Assembly (NCBI GenBank): GCA_963843605.1
Contig: CAWJLA010000001.1
Coordinates: forward strand, 682,001 to 746,000
Length of the DNA stretch: 64,000 bases
Direction of reading: 5' to 3'
From: FEN-1297 sp963843605
GTDB lineage: Bacteria; Bacteroidota; Ignavibacteria; Ignavibacteriales; Ignavibacteriaceae
The notes below the pieces were generated by a model, which worked only from the letters and a program-made list of their open reading frames with translations, was not told the DNA's origin and searched no databases. How positions within the stretch are numbered: position 1 is the stretch's first letter; every line of letters begins with the position of its first letter. Shown here piece by piece: positions 54,768 through 64,000 of this stretch. The translations under genes were made by a program, and so were the position numbers.

Positions 54768-57700
54768 ATGAATTCATTGTTGAGGGGCTCTTTAATAATA
54801 TTTTTTTCAATTCTTCTTTTCTTTAATGTCAAGATTAAGGGTAGTATTTTACAGCCCGATACCCCGGCAGTGAAGGATAAATCGTCTTATTCTTGGAAGA
54901 TATTTCCCTCTCCCACTCAAAATAAACTTAACCAGATAATAATGTTCTCCCGCCACAGCGGAATTATATGCGGCAGATTTCTAATTAAATACGACGGCAA
55001 ATTATGGTCTTTGTTCAAAGCTTTGCCGCCTTCATTGATGACAACAAAAATATTTGCTAATAATGAAAACAATATCTGGATTACTTACAATTCTTACTCC
55101 AGCACTTCAAGATTATTCGGATTTATAAACGGGGCATGGAAAGAAGAAAAGAACCCTTTTGCAAATACTATAACCGCCGTACATTTGACTGATAATGATA
55201 TCGATTGGATGGGCGGGGACCGGGAACTTGCATATAAAAAAAATAATAAATGGATATTTATTCCCTACCCTAATTGCACCGGCTCCATAACTTTTATATA
55301 TCCTGTATCCGGAAATAAACTATGGGTGGGTACCAGCGATTTTAAATTGTTTTATTACGACGGTAAAAACTGGATTCAATATTTAAAAAATCTGAACGTA
55401 AAATATGTTTGGTTTGAAAATCTAACTAAAGGATTCTTCTTAACCGATGAGACTTTATTTGAATACGACGGGAAAAATATAACAATTCATTCTAGCAATA
55501 GAGGTTTTAAAACAATTACTAAAATGGTATTTTTACCGGAGGATGAGATTTGGGGAATAGGGGCCGATGCACAGCTGATGCACTATAAAAATAAATGGAA
55601 AACAGTACCTGTTCCTACCTTTGAGGATTTTTTAGACATCGATATGTTATCTCCCGGGGAAGGATGGATAACGGGTAATAACGGAATAATAATGCATTAT
55701 TCCGAATCCGGGAATACCTCAGATCATCATCAGACTACGGGATTTAATCCGATAAAAATTATTTCCGTCAGCAAAACGATAAACGACGAATACGGTGTTG
55801 CGATGGAAGATTTGAATAACGACGGATTAAAAGATATATATTCAGTTTGCATTTACGAACCTAACAGACTTTACATTAATAAAAGCGAATATAATTTTGC
55901 GGGAAGAATAAAATTGCCTGTCTTTAACGAGGAAGCTGCGTACAGAAAAGCAAGCGGTATTTCCGAAGATACTAGGAACAATAATTTTTTAGAGCTCGAT
56001 CTGGGAATAGGCTTGGCTGACGTAGACAATGACGGGGATCAGGATATATATTTATGCAACTTACTCGGACCGAATAAATTTTTATTAAATAACGGCGAAG
56101 GATTCTTCAGAAATGTTTCCGGTCAAAATAACCGGGGTACCGGCGAAAATGAAAGGACTAATTCGGCTGTCTGGGGCGATGTTGACAATGACGGCGACGC
56201 GGATCTTTTTATTACAAACGAATATTCCACAAACAGATTATATTTAAATAACGGCAACGGTTATTTTATTGATTTTACAAAAGAGTCCGGACTGGAAACA
56301 ACTTCCGGGGGAATGAGCGCTGCATTCGGAGATATAGATAACGACGGCGATCTTGATCTGTGCGTTGTAAACTGGGCGAAACCTAACCTTCTCTATAAAA
56401 ATGTCAGCAGTAAAAAAGACGGTGTGAAATTCTTAAACATATCCGATAAAGCCGGAATTCATAACGATTTTTATTCAAAGAGCAATGCGGTACTTTTTTC
56501 GGATATAGATAACGACGGTGATTTGGATCTATATATCACCAAGCGAAAACAATCGAACCGGCTTTATTTAAATGACGGGAAAGGATTATTCAGGGATGTT
56601 ACCGAATCATTCATAGGTACCGATTCTATGCTTTCTTACGGCGCGAGTTTCGCAGATTTTAATCAGGACGGTTTCCAAGATTTATATGTCGCGAATGTAG
56701 GCGACAATATTATTTACGAAAATTTAAACGGGAGGAAATTTTCAAGATTTATCGACGAGTATGATGTAAAAGTCTCAGGTTATAATACCGGTACCGCATG
56801 CGGTGATATCGATAACGACGGAGACATAGACGTTTACGCTGCTAATTATATTAACGGCACTAGTCAGCTTCTTATAAATACTTCAAATAATAATCAGTAT
56901 TTAAAATTTAAAATATCAGGTACTATCAGCAATAGGGACGCAATAGGTGCAAAGATTTTTCTTTACATGAAAGGGGTAAGAAATGATTTGGTAGGGTTCA
57001 GGGAAATTAGCGGCGGATCGGGATACGGCTCTAGTAATTCCAAGGAAGTTCATTTCGGACTTCCATCAGCAGGTTTATACGATGCCGTAATTTATTTTCC
57101 TGCAAGCGGTATAACAAAAGAATTGAAAAGTATTTCTTCCGGCAACTCGTATTTTGTTCGGGAGGAAACCGGTCTTAATAGTACGTTTACTTTGACTTTA
57201 AAATTAGTCTCAAGAATAATAAGCGATAATGAAATCCAAACAGAGGTAATTAAATTATTCTTGATTTTAACTTTCCTGTCTATCTCATTTATACGCGGCA
57301 GAAACAGATATCAATGGAATAATGCCAAACAAATAATTTTTAACGGAACAGTCCTGCTACTTTTTATACTTCAGATTACGTTCTTCTTTGATGAAGGATT
57401 TTTACTTTCTTCGATTCTACCCGTATCCTCGGTTATTGTAATGATGCTGATTCTTCATCTTACCTACGAACGTATAATAATGGAAAAATTACATAACGAA
57501 GAAAAAATATCGGCGAGAGACCGCATTGCAAGAGATCTTCACGATGATCTTGCTTCTACATTAAGCAGCTCTGTTATTTACCTGGAAGTTCTGAAAAACT
57601 CACTAGGGAATAACTCAACCAATGAGCCGGGTTTGTTCCGAAAAATCAACTGGCTGCTGCAGCAGGCATCCGAATCTGTAACGGATATTGTCTGGACGGT

Positions 57701-58133
57701 ATCCCCGAGCCACGATAAACTGGAAGATCTTGTGCTTCGGCTTAGGGAATTTTTATCCGATTATTGTAAAAGCAGCGGAATTAAATATAAGACTGATATT
57801 GAAATTGGAAAAAAAGACCTAACGGTAAATGAGGAGATAAAAAGGAACACTTATTTAATATTCAAAGAAGCGGTAAACAATATTATAAAACATTCTCAGG
57901 CAACTTATGTTTATTTTTCGGCGCGGTATAGCTCAAACGAATTTGAAATATCCATAGAAGATAACGGTATAGGATTAAATGAAACTAAAATATCAGATGA
58001 AGGTAATAAAATTCACGGGCACGGCCTTAATAATATGCAGAAAAGAGCGAAAGAAATTAATGCCGATTTATCCATAACTTCTGATCCGGTCAAAAAAGGT
58101 ACAAAAATTACACTATCGCTTAAAATGACATAA
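54768..58133 (+). CDS. Large sensor kinase: beta-propeller, FG-GAP/VCBS, ASPIC-UnbV exterior and HisKA_3 kinase
   Basis: The protein has 1,121 residues from the ATG at 54768; an in-frame TTG at 54732 is less likely because the ATG starts the signal anchor MNSLLRGSLIIFFSILLFF. Domains in order: propeller-like WxxY repeats (about 50-330); seven DxDNDGDxD calcium-type FG-GAP/VCBS repeats (about 345-690); an ASPIC/UnbV domain (about 700-790; DAIGAKIFLYMKG, GGSGYGSSNSKEVHFGLPS); about three transmembrane segments (825-900); HisKA_3 with His925 in RIARDLHDDLASTLSSS; and a HATPase domain. This is a NarL/LiaS-class kinase with an unusually large exterior. Its regulator gene starts 61 bp downstream. 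Confidence 0.9.
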   Translation: MNSLLRGSLIIFFSILLFFNVKIKGSILQPDTPAVKDKSSYSWKIFPSPTQNKLNQIIMFSRHSGIICGRFLIKYDGKLWSLFKALPPSLMTTKIFANNENNIWITYNSYSSTSRLFGFINGAWKEEKNPFANTITAVHLTDNDIDWMGGDRELAYKKNNKWIFIPYPNCTGSITFIYPVSGNKLWVGTSDFKLFYYDGKNWIQYLKNLNVKYVWFENLTKGFFLTDETLFEYDGKNITIHSSNRGFKTITKMVFLPEDEIWGIGADAQLMHYKNKWKTVPVPTFEDFLDIDMLSPGEGWITGNNGIIMHYSESGNTSDHHQTTGFNPIKIISVSKTINDEYGVAMEDLNNDGLKDIYSVCIYEPNRLYINKSEYNFAGRIKLPVFNEEAAYRKASGISEDTRNNNFLELDLGIGLADVDNDGDQDIYLCNLLGPNKFLLNNGEGFFRNVSGQNNRGTGENERTNSAVWGDVDNDGDADLFITNEYSTNRLYLNNGNGYFIDFTKESGLETTSGGMSAAFGDIDNDGDLDLCVVNWAKPNLLYKNVSSKKDGVKFLNISDKAGIHNDFYSKSNAVLFSDIDNDGDLDLYITKRKQSNRLYLNDGKGLFRDVTESFIGTDSMLSYGASFADFNQDGFQDLYVANVGDNIIYENLNGRKFSRFIDEYDVKVSGYNTGTACGDIDNDGDIDVYAANYINGTSQLLINTSNNNQYLKFKISGTISNRDAIGAKIFLYMKGVRNDLVGFREISGGSGYGSSNSKEVHFGLPSAGLYDAVIYFPASGITKELKSISSGNSYFVREETGLNSTFTLTLKLVSRIISDNEIQTEVIKLFLILTFLSISFIRGRNRYQWNNAKQIIFNGTVLLLFILQITFFFDEGFLLSSILPVSSVIVMMLILHLTYERIIMEKLHNEEKISARDRIARDLHDDLASTLSSSVIYLEVLKNSLGNNSTNEPGLFRKINWLLQQASESVTDIVWTVSPSHDKLEDLVLRLREFLSDYCKSSGIKYKTDIEIGKKDLTVNEEIKRNTYLIFKEAVNNIIKHSQATYVYFSARYSSNEFEISIEDNGIGLNETKISDEGNKIHGHGLNNMQKRAKEINADLSITSDPVKKGTKITLSLKMT

Positions 58134-58194
58134 ATGAGTCATTGAGTTAATAAAGTAAATTATAAATCTTTTCTCCGAATATCTTTTAATTATT

Positions 58195-58824
58195 ATGACA
58201 ATAAAAGTTTTAATTATAGAAGACCATAAAGAGTTCAGGGAAAGTATGCGCTATATTTTAAACTCAACCGAAGGGTTTGATTGTACCGGTGCTTTTCCGA
58301 CGGTTGAAGATGCATTACTATACAACGGATCGCCAGATGTCATTCTTCTCGATATAAATTTACCCGGAATGTCCGGGATTGAAGGAATAAAATATCTGAA
58401 AGAAAAATTTTCAGGTTCGAAAATAATAATCCTTACCGTATTTGACGATACAAAAAATATTTTTCACGCAATTCTGGCGGGAGCGGACGGGTACTTATTA
58501 AAGAAGACGCAGCCCCTGAGAATAATCCAGAGCATCGAAGATGCGTATGAAGACGGTTCCCCGATGACTCCTTCAATAGCTAAACAAGCCATTGCTCTTT
58601 TCAAGGAGTATGTACCGCTGAGTGAGAATGACTATCAGTTAACTGCAAGAGAACAGGAGATACTTACCCTCGTTATTGAGGGATTAAACAACGACGAGAT
58701 TTCTGCAAGATTATTTATCAGCATGCAGACAGTTAGGAATCATATAAGGCATATTTATGAGAAGTTGCACGTCCATTCAAAATCTCAGGCTGTAGTGAAG
58801 GCAATAAAAGAAGGTATAATTTAA
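58195..58824 (+). CDS. NarL/FixJ-family response regulator
   Basis: The protein has 209 residues. The receiver domain (about 4-120) has Asp53 in VILLDINLPGMSG and the C-terminal LuxR-type HTH (about 145-205) has LTAREQEILTLVIEGLNNDEI and MQTVRNHIRHIYEKL. It is the partner of the sensor kinase ending 61 bp upstream. It has its own ATG after an AT-rich gap. Targets are not known. Confidence 0.94.
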   Translation: MTIKVLIIEDHKEFRESMRYILNSTEGFDCTGAFPTVEDALLYNGSPDVILLDINLPGMSGIEGIKYLKEKFSGSKIIILTVFDDTKNIFHAILAGADGYLLKKTQPLRIIQSIEDAYEDGSPMTPSIAKQAIALFKEYVPLSENDYQLTAREQEILTLVIEGLNNDEISARLFISMQTVRNHIRHIYEKLHVHSKSQAVVKAIKEGII

Positions 58825-58831
58825 AAAGAAA

Positions 58832-58850
58832 AGGCGGCATGAAGCCGCCT
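58832..58850. terminator. Bidirectional terminator hairpin
   Basis: Stem AGGCGGC (58832-58838) / GCCGCCT (58844-58850), loop ATGAA. It lies between the NarL-type gene (+) and the ompH gene (-), which converge. Confidence 0.7.
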
Positions 58851-58869
58851 CGATAATATTAAGTCCTGC

Positions 58870-59397
58870 TTATTTTGCTGTTTTTAGTTTATCCAAAACT
58901 TTATACGTTAGATCCATCGTAGGCTCTGCATACCATATGCTCTGCAATTGATCATTCTTTTCGAGAACCAATTGTACCTTTTCTTTTTTAGCAACTTCTT
59001 CAACGGTAGATTTAATTTTATCTATAATAGGCTTCATAATTTTTTGGCTGAACTGAGAAACTTCGCCGTTCTGATCGAGTTTTCCTCTCAGACTGTTATA
59101 TTCGTTCTCCATACCCATTATTTTTTGCTGAACTTCTTTCTTTTTTGCATCGGTCATCATGCTAGACTGTTTCTGATAATCCGCCAGCGATTGTTGATAT
59201 GCTTGACCAAGACTATCCATAGACGATTTTACCTTGTCTATTGCAGACTGGATATCACCCTGTGCTTTTATTGCAGCAGGATACTGGGCTAAAATAACCT
59301 GTGAATCAATATAACCAATCTTTGTTACCGCCTGCGCAAATAGCGTGCTGATGCCGAATGCTGCAATTATAAAAGTCATTAAAAGGTATTTTTTCAC
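58870..59397 (-). CDS. OmpH/Skp-family periplasmic chaperone
   Basis: The protein has 175 residues with a signal peptide (about 1-22, ending LFAQA). The mature part is helical, with KIGYIDSQVILAQYPAAIKA at the start, a coiled-coil middle (KSSMDSLGQAYQQSLADYQKQ) and a C-terminal KIKSTVEEVAKKEKVQLVLE. This is the usual pattern of OmpH/Skp, which holds unfolded outer-membrane proteins. No lpxD or bamA neighbour is present, so it is a stand-alone copy. Confidence 0.88.
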   Translation of the reverse strand: MKKYLLMTFIIAAFGISTLFAQAVTKIGYIDSQVILAQYPAAIKAQGDIQSAIDKVKSSMDSLGQAYQQSLADYQKQSSMMTDAKKKEVQQKIMGMENEYNSLRGKLDQNGEVSQFSQKIMKPIIDKIKSTVEEVAKKEKVQLVLEKNDQLQSIWYAEPTMDLTYKVLDKLKTAK

Positions 59398-59568
59398 TTT
59401 CTTTCCTCTTTAATATATTTATTTATTATTTAGTTTAATATTTCCCGACTTTAAAAGTTTTCTTAAAATTTAACCCCCAAAATAACATCTGTTTGCACTG
59501 ATTCCAAATTATTTTGTTCCATATTAAACCGATTAGTACGGGTTATTATTTAGAAGAAGTAGTTTTAT

Positions 59569-59586
59569 AAATGATATAAATCATTT
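59569..59586. promoter_or_regulatory. Candidate Crp/Fnr-type palindrome
   Basis: AAATGAT (59569-59575) ataa ATCATTT (59580-59586) has 7-bp arms and 4-bp spacer, similar to the TTGAT-N4-ATCAA sites of Crp/Fnr family regulators. It is in the 442-bp gap between ompH (-) and the DPP IV gene (+). No other feature was recognised in the gap (59398-59839). Confidence 0.35.
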
Positions 59587-59839
59587 CTTTTACACGAATT
59601 TTATTTAATTTTAAGCCGTTTGTAAAAAATAAAATATGCCGCCGGTGTTCGAGGCAGTAATCATACAATTTTTACCAACAGGTTTTAATCAACAGTATAC
59701 CATTAGAAAACAATTAAATAAGGCCGAAGGCCGATTAATACTACAGAGTAATAATGACTAAGTACTGGTAAATCTTCTCATAAACCCAGCCTCTTAATTA
59801 TATAATACCTGAATTTTAACTATTAAAGAAGACTGTATT

Positions 59840-62096
59840 ATGTTACGAAAAATTATTTATCCCCTTTTTATATTTAATTTTAATATCTGTCCAGGCACAA
59901 ATTAAAGCCCAGCAATTATATAAAAATGTAGAACAATCCTTATATGCTACTGCTAAGCTTATAGGTAAATCGGCGCCTAAAAGTTTAAACTGGATAGACA
60001 AAGGAAACCGCTATTCTTATACAAAAAAGAATTCAACAACAGGTCATGAGGAAATACGTTCTTTCGATCCTGTAACCCAAAAGGATGCATTAATTCTGGA
60101 TGCCGAAAATTTATATTTTCCCGATTCGAAGACGGTCTTTAATTACAGATCCTTCCAATGTGCTCACGATTCCAAACATTTTTTATTTCAATCCGATTTC
60201 AGGAAAATATACCGCCGCTCCGGAATATCCGATTATTATATTTATTCATTAAAAGACGAGACATTAAAATTAGCAGCCAAGGATGCTCGTACCGCAGAAC
60301 TTTCTCCCGACGGCTCCATGATCGGTTATGAACGAAAAGGCAATATGTACATGTACGATTTCGGTACTAAAACAGAAACGCAGCTTACAAGCGACGACGG
60401 AGAAAATATATTTAACGGCCGCTATGATTGGGTTTACGAAGAAGAATTCGGAAAGGCTCAAGCTTGGAACTGGTCACCGGACAGCAAATATATTGCTTAC
60501 TGGCAATTCGATGAGACTGGAGTGCCGGTGGTTAAATTAACCGATTTCGAAGGTCTTCACCCTGAATATGAGGATATACCCATACCGCAAGTAGGTGATA
60601 AAAATCCCAAAGTAAAGATTGGAATTATTGACGTAAAAAATAACACAAGAAAATGGCTTACTCCGGACGACAGCGGCGACTATTACATACCCAGAGTATA
60701 TTGGACAAGCGAACCGAATACACTTGCAATGATAGTTATGAACAGAGCTCAGAATAAATTAGAACTATATTTATTTAACGTCACTACAGGCGAACATAAG
60801 TTAATTATGGAAGAGAGTTCCAAAACATGGATTTCGATTTTTAATTTCTATACGGATGTGGATGATATGATGTTCTTTCCTCCCGGTATACATGAGTTTT
60901 TCTGGATATCGGACCGTGACGGATGGTATCAAATATACAGATATAATTATGACGGGAAATTAATAAATCAGGTTACAAAAGGAAATTGGGATGTAAACAA
61001 CATCATCGGAATAAGCACGGATAAAAAAACTGTATATTATACATCTTCGGAAGCATCTCCTCTCGAAGAGAATTTATATTCCGTTAAGTTCAACGGTAAA
61101 GATAAAAACAGACTAACCGCAGTTAAAGGTTTTCACTCGATAAATATGTCTCCCAATACCGATTTTTATATCGACTCCTATTCCAACACTATGCTGCCTA
61201 AGCAGGTTGAACTCTGGAAAACCGGCAATAAGATGCTGAAGAAAATTCAGGACAATAAGTGTGTAACGGATTATATAAAGCAATTTGCTTATTCCCCCAA
61301 AGAATTACACGGTTTCTATACATCAGATTCAACGCATCTCGATTATTCGATGATTAAACCTTTTAATTTCGATTCGACGAAAAAATATCCTGTTATATTA
61401 TCCATATACGGCGGACCGGAATCTCATTCAGTTTATAATTCATTTGAAACTTCAGGCTGGGACGAATTTTTAGCACAGAACGGTTATATAGTTATCGACG
61501 TAAATAACAGAGGGAATGCCGGTTACGGCCGTGCATTTGAAAAAATTGTGTATAAACAATTAGGGAAATGGGAAAGTCATGATTTTGTCGAAACCGCTAA
61601 ATATCTATCTTCACTCCGGTATGTCGACAAAAATAAAATCGCTATTATGGGTACAAGTTACGGAGGTTATAGTGCTATTTTTACCATGCTGACACACCCC
61701 GGCGTTTTTAAATTGGGAATTGCCAACTCACCCGTAACCGACTGGAGGCTGTACGATGACATATACACCGAAAGGTATATGGGATTGCTGACAGATAATA
61801 AGGAAGGTTATATAAAAAGTGCCGCAATGCCTTACGCATCGGAATTAACCGGTAAATTATTGCTTATTCATTCATTGATGGATGATAATGTTCATGTAGC
61901 CAACACAATGCAACTCCTTACGGCATTAACAAATGCCGGTAAGGATGCGGATCTGAGAATTTATCCTCCCGGAGAACATGGTGCCTATTACAATAAAAAC
62001 AGTTATATTCTGCTTGAAAATGTATATTTCCATTACTTAAACCGTTATTTAAAAGGCAATTGCATCGAACAGGAAATTAATTCCGTCAACAACTAA
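59840..62096 (+). CDS. Dipeptidyl-peptidase IV-like S9 peptidase, with an N-terminal frameshift
   Basis: The long frame 60318-62096 (592 residues) is only the C-terminal part. The same frame continues upstream without a stop to about 59870, encoding the start of a DPP IV propeller (LYKNVEQSLYATAKLIGKSA). The only good start, ATG at 59840, is in another frame, and removing one base from the run at 59865-59869 joins it to the signal peptide (MLRKIIYPL then LYLILISVQAQ). The full length would be 751 residues, normal for the family. The catalytic Ser is in GTSYGGYSAIF (residue 606 of the joined protein), with Asp in SLMDDNVH and His in PPGEHGAYY. It removes N-terminal X-Pro/X-Ala dipeptides in the periplasm. 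Confidence 0.88.
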
Positions 62097-62112
62097 TTTA
62101 CGGGAAAAGAAA

Positions 62113-63780
62113 ATGAAACAATTTTATATCATTGGTTTTTCAATTTTATTATTCTTAACCAGTTGCAATAATAAGCCGGCAAACGATTCAAAGGAAATAA
62201 AAATGCTTCAAGATAAAATTTCACAATTCGTCCCCGTTGAATTAAAATACGACTCGCATCTGCTGAACGATAAGCAAAAAATCGTTCTTAAATATCTTTA
62301 CAGGGCTTCTGAGATAATGGATACTATTTACTTAAAACAGGTTTATTCCGGAAATTCCGAAATCGTCAAATCATTAAAAACATCGGATTCGGAACTTAAA
62401 AAATTACAGTTTCAATACTTCAACATAATGGGCGGCCCCTTCGACAGGCTCAACGGAGAAAAGGCATTTATAGACGATTATTCAAAACCAATGGGAGCAA
62501 ATTATTATCCGGAAGACATGACTAAAGCTGAGTTTAATCAATGGATTCAAACTCATCCTAATGATGAAGATTCATTTACATCTTCATTTACAGTTATAAG
62601 AAGAAAAGGTAATACATTAACTGCAATACCATATTCTAAGTTTTATCAGCCGCAGCTGAATGAAGCTGCAGAATATTTAAGAAAAGCCGCCGATTATGCC
62701 GACAATCTTTCATTAAAAAAATATCTTACCCTTCGTGCAGCCGCTTTTGAAAACAATAATTATTTTGACAGTGATATGGCATGGATGGATTTAAAAGATA
62801 ATAAAATCGAAACCGTTATCGGACCGTATGAAGTTTACGAGGACGGTTTATTTAATTATAAGGCTGCGTTTGAAAGTTTCGTAACAATTAAAGATCCGGA
62901 AGAAAGCGCTAGATTGAAAAAATTCGGAAGCTATTTATCTCAAATTGAAGCACATCTGCCTTTGGATCCTAAATATAAAATCGAAAAAAGAGGCTCCGAA
63001 TCTCCTATTGTGGTTGTAAACGAAGTTTATGCCGGAGGAGAAGCTAACTACGGTGTTCAGACGCTTGCTTTTAATCTCCCGAACGATGAGCAGGTTAGAC
63101 AGGCAAAAGGCTCCAAAAAAGTGATGTTAAAGAATGTACACGAAGCAAAATTTGAAAAACTGGTAAAACCAATTGCGGAAATAGTGCTGGCGCCTGATCA
63201 GATAAAATATGTGACATTTAAGGCTTTCTTCGCACATACATTAATGCATGAAATTTCTCATGGCGTTGGCCCCGGCGTTATAATAAAAAACGGTAAAAAG
63301 ACAACTGTGCAGAAAGAATTAAAAGAAACATATTCAACAATTGAAGAATGCAAAGCCGATATTTTAGGAATGTACAATAACGTATTTATGATTCAGAAAG
63401 GACTTTATCCTAAAGGATTTGAAAAAGAATGCTACGTTACATTTTTAGCCGGCATTTTCCGGTCGATAAGATTCGGAATAAACGAAGCTCACGGCGGAGG
63501 TAATGCAATTATATATAATTATCTGCTTGAAAAAGAAGGTTACTATTACAATCCTTCTGATCAGAAGGTAACTGTTGATTTTTCTAAGATCTACCCTGCT
63601 TTGCAGCAGCTGGCTCATGAGATTTTATTAATTCAGGCTACCGGCAATTACGACAAAGCCAAAAGTTTCATGGCTAAATATGCAGTCATCTCACCTTCAA
63701 TGGATAAATTAAGATCAAAGCTTACTCACTTACCGATAGATATAAAGCCGGTTTATCAGATATCGGAGGAGCTTCATTAG
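62113..63780 (+). CDS. M49-family (DPP III-like) metallopeptidase lipoprotein
   Basis: The protein has 555 residues. The lipoprotein signal has lipobox TSC (LFLTSCNNKPAND). The zinc-site motif is HEISHG (His379, Glu380, His383), the HExxH form also seen in the M49 domain of plant Nudix hydrolase 3, whereas classical DPP III has HExxGH. The second motif EECKAD (from Glu411) supplies the third zinc ligand. It probably acts as a di- or oligopeptidase in the envelope. It starts 16 bp after the DPP IV gene, so the two are probably co-transcribed for peptide use. Confidence 0.82.
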   Translation: MKQFYIIGFSILLFLTSCNNKPANDSKEIKMLQDKISQFVPVELKYDSHLLNDKQKIVLKYLYRASEIMDTIYLKQVYSGNSEIVKSLKTSDSELKKLQFQYFNIMGGPFDRLNGEKAFIDDYSKPMGANYYPEDMTKAEFNQWIQTHPNDEDSFTSSFTVIRRKGNTLTAIPYSKFYQPQLNEAAEYLRKAADYADNLSLKKYLTLRAAAFENNNYFDSDMAWMDLKDNKIETVIGPYEVYEDGLFNYKAAFESFVTIKDPEESARLKKFGSYLSQIEAHLPLDPKYKIEKRGSESPIVVVNEVYAGGEANYGVQTLAFNLPNDEQVRQAKGSKKVMLKNVHEAKFEKLVKPIAEIVLAPDQIKYVTFKAFFAHTLMHEISHGVGPGVIIKNGKKTTVQKELKETYSTIEECKADILGMYNNVFMIQKGLYPKGFEKECYVTFLAGIFRSIRFGINEAHGGGNAIIYNYLLEKEGYYYNPSDQKVTVDFSKIYPALQQLAHEILLIQATGNYDKAKSFMAKYAVISPSMDKLRSKLTHLPIDIKPVYQISEELH

Positions 63781-63957
63781 ATTTTATGAATGCTTTTTTT
63801 AATGCATTTAAAGTTTGGTTTTAAAATCCCGGTCAAACGTGAATTTTATTAAATAAATATTGGAACTCAACCTGGCTGTTCTCACGGTTCGAAATTGCTG
63901 CGTTTACCGTCCGGAGCAGCTTAGATCTGCTATTTATTTTTATAAAAATATTATCTT

Positions 63958-64000
63958 ATGATTAGCAATAATTATAAGGAAATTATTTTTGATTCAGCTT
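63958..64000 (+). CDS. Possible start of a gene cut by the window edge
   Basis: An ATG at 63958 opens a frame (MISNNYKEIIFDSA) without stop to the edge. The opening resembles the start of the PAS kinase at 53259 (TIDYKTVFDSVDEM), so it may be another PAS protein. Only 14 residues are visible. The 177-bp gap before it (63781-63957) shows no feature. Confidence 0.3.
   Translation, partial: MISNNYKEIIFDSA

Noticed and set aside
59722..59732. Small hairpin GGCC-GAA-GGCC in the ompH-DPP IV gap
   Set aside because: A 4-bp stem in a long gap, without T run or conserved context, is not enough to call a terminator or RNA.
418..63780. CRISPR, IS element, integrase, tRNA or rRNA
   Set aside because: No array of direct repeats, transposase motif, cloverleaf or rRNA segment was recognised. 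The tandem Ig-like and FG-GAP repeats are protein repeats, not DNA arrays.

Overview
The window is a chromosomal segment of an AT-rich Gram-negative bacterium of the Bacteroidota/Chlorobiota group. It looks most like Ignavibacteriota. The reasons are type IX secretion (T9SS) C-terminal domains of the 'NYPNPFNP ... ILLK' type, SurA/Skp/BamA-class envelope genes, many SPII lipoproteins, a DUF1460 protein, LytS/LytTR signalling and a charged tail on ribosomal protein S2. No rRNA, tRNA, CRISPR array, insertion sequence or prophage was recognised.

Layout. 1-10.5 kb: the C-terminus of a secreted protein, a VIT/VWA-type T9SS protein, and a mannan-degradation set (T9SS-exported GH5 with CBM32-like module, lipoprotein GH5_7 mannanase, GH2 beta-mannosidase, aldo/keto reductase). 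10.9-22.3 kb: a membrane glycosyltransferase-like protein, a DUF1460 protein, the housekeeping run yicC-gmk-rpoZ-coaBC-udg-dnaB (transcribed leftwards), an Omp85 protein, a lipoprotein and an L,D-transpeptidase-like protein whose catalytic Cys is Ser. 22.5-26.8 kb: the translation operon rplM-rpsI-rpsB-tsf-pyrH-frr. 27-37.4 kb: SDR epimerase, deoxyhypusine-synthase-like protein, ppk1, an ABC transporter without a binding protein, mrp/apbC with a NifU-like scaffold, and an AI-2E-type permease. 37.6-44.9 kb: a parvulin/SurA/MoxR chaperone operon and metG.

45.3-58.8 kb is a dense regulatory region. It holds (i) a small ferredoxin-like-fold protein, a LiaF-like membrane protein and a LytS/LytTR pair, preceded by a 9-bp direct repeat of LytTR-operator geometry; (ii) an NtrC-class sigma-54 activator, two YceI proteins, a divergently transcribed porin and a PAS histidine kinase, with two candidate -24/-12 promoters and shared inverted repeats between the porin and YceI genes; and (iii) a 1,121-residue sensor kinase with a beta-propeller, FG-GAP and ASPIC/UnbV exterior, followed by its NarL-type regulator. 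58.9-64 kb: OmpH/Skp, a DPP IV-type S9 peptidase, an M49 (DPP III-like) peptidase, and the start of a further gene.

Four genes (left-edge T9SS protein, tsf, rpsI, DPP IV) each carry an apparent single-base insertion. Because tsf and rpsI are essential and otherwise intact, sequence error in a draft assembly is the simplest explanation. These genes are annotated across the frameshift. The most novel-looking items are the propeller/integrin-like/UnbV sensor kinase and the putative sigma-54 porin/YceI regulon.
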